Positions 60,269 to 64,000 of a stretch of DNA of 64,000 nucleotides are shown one piece after another. How positions within the stretch are numbered: the first letter of the stretch is position 1; every line of letters starts with the position of its first letter. Source of the stretch: Gammaproteobacteria bacterium (GTDB taxonomy: Bacteria > Pseudomonadota > Gammaproteobacteria > JAADJB01); NCBI GenBank assembly GCA_013151035.1, contig JAADJB010000033.1, positions 1-64,000 of the forward strand, read 5' to 3'. Position numbers and translations under genes: made by a program. The notes below the pieces were generated by a model. The model was not told the origin of the DNA, did not search any database, and was given only the letters and a program-made list of their open reading frames with translations.

Positions 60269-60802
60269 ATGAAGAAAAACTCGATAGGTTTATGGCTACT
60301 ATTATTATTGCCATTGCTGGCTAATGCCGAGATTTATAAAGGTATTGATGCTGATGGACATGTCATGTTTAGTGATCGTCCTATGGCAGGTTCCGAGCCG
60401 ATAAAATTAAAACCGGTGACGACTTATACCTATAAGGCACCCGTAGTAAAACGGAAGCTGAAATCTGATAAGCATCCTACCGATTTTGTTTATCAAAAAC
60501 TGACCTTGCTTAGTCCATTAAATAAACAAACAATCCGTAGTCAGGAGGGGATTGTTAATATTCAGTTTAGCACTGTTCCTGCCTTGAAAAAGAAAAAGGG
60601 ACATTTCTATCAAATCATACTGGATGATAAGGTGTTGGTTGATGAGCTAACAGAGGCACAATATGCGTTGAGTAATATCGATCGGGGTGAGCACCGGTTA
60701 AGTATTCGCTTGCTGGATAGTGATGGTAAGTTATTAATTGAGAGTGAGCAAAATATATTCTATATAAGAAAACACTCGGTTTTGTTCAGGAAGCCTGGAT
60801 GA
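60269..60802 (+). CDS. DUF4124 domain secreted protein
   Basis: About 177 residues from ATG 60269, with GGAG eight bases upstream. A signal peptide (IGLWLLLLLPLLANA) precedes EIYKGIDADGHVMFSDRPM, the DUF4124 motif. A gene of this type lies between glnA and ntrB in Pseudomonas as well. Function unknown. It is ten bases before ntrB. Confidence 0.9.
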   Translation: MKKNSIGLWLLLLLPLLANAEIYKGIDADGHVMFSDRPMAGSEPIKLKPVTTYTYKAPVVKRKLKSDKHPTDFVYQKLTLLSPLNKQTIRSQEGIVNIQFSTVPALKKKKGHFYQIILDDKVLVDELTEAQYALSNIDRGEHRLSIRLLDSDGKLLIESEQNIFYIRKHSVLFRKPG

Positions 60803-60811
60803 AGTTTTTTT

Positions 60812-61888
60812 ATGTTAAATAAAGAGGGTGAAAAACGTATTCTTGAGGGTTTAACAACAGCCATTATTTTGCTGGATAGTGATTATCGTTTGTTATATAT
60901 CAATCCAGCGGGTGAGCATATGCTGGCATATAGTTTTAGTCGTGTGGCAGGTATTCGTTTAGGTGAGTTGATCAAGAATATTGCACAGCAGGATTATCAT
61001 CTACAACGAGCCTTAACTAGAAAACATCCCTATACTGAGCGTGAATTATCACTGGAGTTATCGAGTGGTGAGCGTTTGACAGTGGACTGGACGGTAACGC
61101 CCTTGCTTGAGCCTGAGTGTGATACGGTGCTATTACTGGAATTGACACAGGTGGATCGACACATACAAATATCCAGAGAAGAAAATTTATTAGTGCAACA
61201 GGATGCTGCGCGAGAGTTATTAAGAGGTGTGGCACATGAGGTTAAAAATCCGCTCGGTGGTTTAAGAGGTGCGGCACAGTTGTTGGAGATGGAGCTTGAT
61301 AGTGATGAGCTGAGGGAATATACCCGTATTATTATTGGTGAGGCAGATCGTCTGCGTAGTCTGGTGGATCGTATGTTGGGCCCTAATCGTTTACCGAAAA
61401 GGGTCGAGGTTAATATTCATCAAATACTGGAGCATGTGCGTAGCCTGGTATTGGCAGAAGGTCGTGAGGGTCTGGATATTACTCGGGATTATGATCCGAG
61501 TATTCCTGATTTTTTTGCCGCACCGGAATTATTGATACAAGCCATATTAAATGTGGTTAGAAATGCAGCACAGGCAATAGAGAGCACGGGTGAGGCGGGT
61601 TGTATTACGCTTAGAACCCGGGCGCAACGTCAGTTTACTATTGGTCATAAACGACATAAGTTAGTGGTAAGAATCGAAGTTATTGATAATGGGCCAGGTA
61701 TTGCCGAGGCAATGATCGAAAAGGTTTTTTATCCAATGATTACGGATCGTGCCGAGGGGACAGGTTTAGGTTTAAGTATTGCACAGTCGTTGATTCATCT
61801 GCACGGTGGTTTGATTGAATGTGAGAGTGAACCTAGTCATACCGTGTTCAGAATACAGATGCCGTTGGAGAGTGAAGAAGATGAGTAA
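60812..61888 (+). CDS. glnL: Nitrogen regulation sensor kinase NtrB (GlnL)
   Basis: A 358-residue cytoplasmic kinase. A PAS domain (~10-120), the phosphoacceptor VAHEVKNPLGGLRGAAQLLE (~141-160, His in HEVKNP), and ATPase motifs NVVRNAAQAIE (~248), DNGPGIAEAM (~290) and GTGLGLSIAQSL (~318). Controls NtrC according to PII/glutamine state. Its stop overlaps the ntrC start by eight bases. Confidence 0.97.
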   Translation: MLNKEGEKRILEGLTTAIILLDSDYRLLYINPAGEHMLAYSFSRVAGIRLGELIKNIAQQDYHLQRALTRKHPYTERELSLELSSGERLTVDWTVTPLLEPECDTVLLLELTQVDRHIQISREENLLVQQDAARELLRGVAHEVKNPLGGLRGAAQLLEMELDSDELREYTRIIIGEADRLRSLVDRMLGPNRLPKRVEVNIHQILEHVRSLVLAEGREGLDITRDYDPSIPDFFAAPELLIQAILNVVRNAAQAIESTGEAGCITLRTRAQRQFTIGHKRHKLVVRIEVIDNGPGIAEAMIEKVFYPMITDRAEGTGLGLSIAQSLIHLHGGLIECESEPSHTVFRIQMPLESEEDE

Positions 61889-63290
61889 ATTAATTAAGGC
61901 GTGGGTGATCGATGATGATCATTCGATTCGCTGGGTGCTGGAAAAGGCTTTGAAAAAGGCGGGGATAGAGGTGCTCTGTTTTGAATCGGCCAGTGGTATT
62001 ATCGATACCCTGGAACAGGATCAGCCGGATGTCCTGATCTCGGATATTCGTATGCCGGGAATTGATGGGCTGGAGTTATTAAGTGATATACAGCAACACT
62101 TTCCTGAGTTGCCAGTGATTATTATGACAGCACACTCCGATCTTGATAGTGCGGTCTCTGCCTATCATGGTGGTGCCTTTGAATATTTACCCAAGCCCTT
62201 TGATATTGATGAGGCGGTTGCGTTGGTGAAACGTGCCGCTGAACATCGGCGTAGACAACAAGTTGCGGGTGATGAAGCACTGGTAATAGAACAGGTGCCC
62301 GAGATTATCGGTGAGGCACCTGCGATGCAGGAGGTGTTTCGGGCAATTGGGCGTTTGTCTCGTTCTAATATCACTGTGCTCATTAATGGTGAATCAGGAA
62401 CAGGAAAGGAGTTGGTTGCATTGGCATTGCATCGCCATAGTCCGCGCGCCAATGAGCCCTTTATTGCATTAAACACGGCGGCAATACCGAAGGATTTACT
62501 CGAGTCGGAATTGTTTGGTCATGAAAGGGGGGCCTTCACAGGTGCGCAGGCGCGACGTATCGGGCGTTTTGAGCAGGCTGATAACGGTACTTTATTCCTC
62601 GATGAGATTGGTGATATGCCTGCTGAATTGCAGACGCGTTTATTGCGTGTGCTTGCCGATGGTGAATTTTATCGTGTGGGTGGACACACGCCGGTTAAGG
62701 TTGATGTGCGTATTATTGCGGCTACTCACCAGAATATCGAACAACGGGTGCAGGATGGACTCTTCCGTGAGGACCTGTTTCATCGCTTGAATGTGATTCG
62801 TATACACATGCCGGCATTGCGTGAGCGTAGAGAGGATATTGCCATATTAATGCAGCACTTTTTAATCATGGCAGCTAATGAACTGCGTGTTGAAGCCAAA
62901 TCCCTGATAACTGAGACGGAGAATTACTTGAGTCAGTTAGAGTGGCCGGGTAATGTCAGGCAGTTGGAAAATTTGTGTCGTTGGTTAACGGTCATGGCAT
63001 CGGGTCAGGAGATTCAGATTGAGGATCTACCACCGGAATTAAAGGTTGAGGGTGGTGTAGAAAAGGTATCGCTCCGATCATGGGATGAGGGTTTAAAGAA
63101 CTGGGCAGAACAGCAATTGAGTAGCGGTAATGAAGGTATCCTTAATGAGGTAACACCCTTGTTTGAGCGGGTGATGATAGAAGCGGCATTAAAATATACC
63201 TCGGGTAGACGACAGGATGCCGCACGTTTACTCGGCTGGGGTAGAAACACACTGACGCGTAAAATCAAGGAACTGGATCTGGAGCCATAA
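61881..63290 (+). CDS. glnG: Nitrogen regulator NtrC (GlnG)
   Basis: About 469 residues from ATG 61881, E. coli length. Receiver domain with [10 protein letters not shown] (Asp ~54), AAA+ domain with [11 protein letters not shown] (~166) and the sigma-54 contact GAFTGA (~215), and a Fis-type HTH ([20 protein letters not shown]) at the end. Activates sigma-54 promoters such as glnA under nitrogen limitation. Its stop is directly adjacent to the convergent MshQ-like stop. Confidence 0.97.
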   Translation: MSKLIKAWVIDDDHSIRWVLEKALKKAGIEVLCFESASGIIDTLEQDQPDVLISDIRMPGIDGLELLSDIQQHFPELPVIIMTAHSDLDSAVSAYHGGAFEYLPKPFDIDEAVALVKRAAEHRRRQQVAGDEALVIEQVPEIIGEAPAMQEVFRAIGRLSRSNITVLINGESGTGKELVALALHRHSPRANEPFIALNTAAIPKDLLESELFGHERGAFTGAQARRIGRFEQADNGTLFLDEIGDMPAELQTRLLRVLADGEFYRVGGHTPVKVDVRIIAATHQNIEQRVQDGLFREDLFHRLNVIRIHMPALRERREDIAILMQHFLIMAANELRVEAKSLITETENYLSQLEWPGNVRQLENLCRWLTVMASGQEIQIEDLPPELKVEGGVEKVSLRSWDEGLKNWAEQQLSSGNEGILNEVTPLFERVMIEAALKYTSGRRQDAARLLGWGRNTLTRKIKELDLEP

Positions 63291-64000
63291 TTAGTTTTCC
63301 GTCCAGCTACTATTTTCTACAACGGCCTGTCCGAGAAGTGCCTGGGCAACCTCGGCAGTAAAGTCGATATTAACACCGGATTGCAGGTCAACACTACCGC
63401 CAATGAGGATGGCTCCGGTGAGATTAACCCCTGACTCAAGGGTAACCTCATCGGCGCTTTCACCAACAATCAAGCCTTTGATAATGGCGTTTTGTTTGAT
63501 CTCTACCTCGGCATCAGGATAGAGGTTTATCCATAAATCAGAGGCATTGCCATTGGTATTCCATTGACCATTTTCGTGTATATCAAGATCATCACCAATA
63601 TGAATATTGACGATACCCTCAGGCGAAATAATCAGGGTAGCTGATGATGATATATCGAATTCATTAATATAGTAATCACCAGGAGCCAGGGTTACGGTAG
63701 CATTTTGACCAATCTCCAGTTCATTAATGAGATAGGTGGCATTGCTATCGGTAAAGGTTAAGGTGCCATATTGATTGATGGATATCTCGTTATATTGCCC
63801 ATTACCCAGTGTTAGATTGCTTATATCTTCATAATCACAGTTTGAACAACTGGCATATTGAAATGCACCAAGGGTAGCCAGGATAACATCTTCACTATTT
63901 GGGTCTTGAGGATTGTATAGATTGCGATCATCCAGTTCTGCCGTGACCAGGACGGTATTACAGCTATTATTATTTTCATCGCCGTCATCGCCGTCATCGC
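63291..64000 (-). CDS. MshQ-like surface protein, C-terminal part (cut by window edge)
   Basis: A continuous frame covers the last 236 or so residues up to the right edge, with no start inside. It opens with a DDGDDGDE repeat, has CSNC near 65, and then a beta-helix-like series (LTFTDSNATYLINELEIG, NATVTLAPGDYYINEFDI, SATLIISPEGIVNIHIGDD) ending ILIGGSVDLQSGVNIDF. This ladder of N/D-rich strands matches MSHA-pilus MshQ and related surface proteins. Five tandem GATGACGGC-type units form the acidic repeat at the edge. Confidence 0.65.
   Translation of the reverse strand, partial: DDGDDGDENNNSCNTVLVTAELDDRNLYNPQDPNSEDVILATLGAFQYASCSNCDYEDISNLTLGNGQYNEISINQYGTLTFTDSNATYLINELEIGQNATVTLAPGDYYINEFDISSSATLIISPEGIVNIHIGDDLDIHENGQWNTNGNASDLWINLYPDAEVEIKQNAIIKGLIVGESADEVTLESGVNLTGAILIGGSVDLQSGVNIDFTAEVAQALLGQAVVENSSWTEN

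Overview
The window is a gammaproteobacterial chromosome segment of moderate, slightly AT-rich composition that carries the replication origin. The origin block (dnaA, dnaN, recF, gyrB to the right; rpmH, rnpA, yidD, yidC, mnmE to the left), the par and atp operons, glmU-glmS, and the glyQ-glyS / gmhB / plsC and glnA-ntrB-ntrC blocks follow the order familiar from Pseudomonas and related free-living Gammaproteobacteria. Species cannot be fixed from this sequence. Many dispersed intergenic palindromes, c-di-GMP proteins (PAS-GGDEF-EAL, HD-GYP, PilZ) and single toxin-antitoxin-like genes suggest a free-living environmental bacterium.

Layout. 1-3.6 kb is an accessory patch on the minus strand: the start of an HNH-type restriction endonuclease, a decayed GIY-YIG/DUF4357 gene, a DUF3800 protein, a Fic protein with its own promoter/operator, and an orphan RelB/DinJ-like antitoxin. 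3.6-16 kb holds a Tat-exported TRAP solute receptor, a PAS-GGDEF-EAL protein, uvrD, a YqhA/secreted protein/TlpA cluster, a peroxiredoxin-like protein, an HD-GYP phosphodiesterase, recombination debris (integrase start next to a reverse-transcriptase-like fragment), a cold-shock protein and a 34-residue basic protein. 16-33 kb carries glmS, glmU, an AbrB/PIN toxin-antitoxin pair, an FKBP isomerase, atpCDGAHFEBI, parB, parA, rsmG and mnmG, all on the minus strand except the toxin-antitoxin pair. 33.5-39.7 kb is an insert between mnmG and mnmE: moxR-DUF58-transglutaminase on plus, then a porin with a PstS-like protein and phnA on minus. 39.7-50.5 kb is the origin block. 50.6-55.9 kb has plsC, gmhB, a MazG-like gene, glyS, glyQ and an outer membrane protein. 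56-58.5 kb has an overlapping PP-loop/TusA/CDF operon. 58.7-63.3 kb is glnA with a sigma-54-type promoter, then a DUF4124 gene, ntrB and ntrC. The right edge holds the 3' part of an MshQ-like surface protein.

Origin and segregation. Four DnaA boxes (one perfect) lie between dnaA and dnaN beside AT-rich DNA, and two parS sites (one perfect 16-bp palindrome) lie inside recF, matching the ParAB genes 17 kb away.

Most interesting signal. A dispersed palindromic element occurs five times (18033, 20896, 21678, 29867, 35446). It folds as an outer stem enclosing two hairpins. All three stems vary between copies with compensating changes, and every hairpin loop reads C[ANGGAN]G, the form bound by CsrA/RsmA proteins. 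All five copies lie left of the origin in the same orientation, and two have supplied the stop codons of parA and of the DUF58 gene. A second repeat family next to it has a hairpin present in opposite orientations in two copies.
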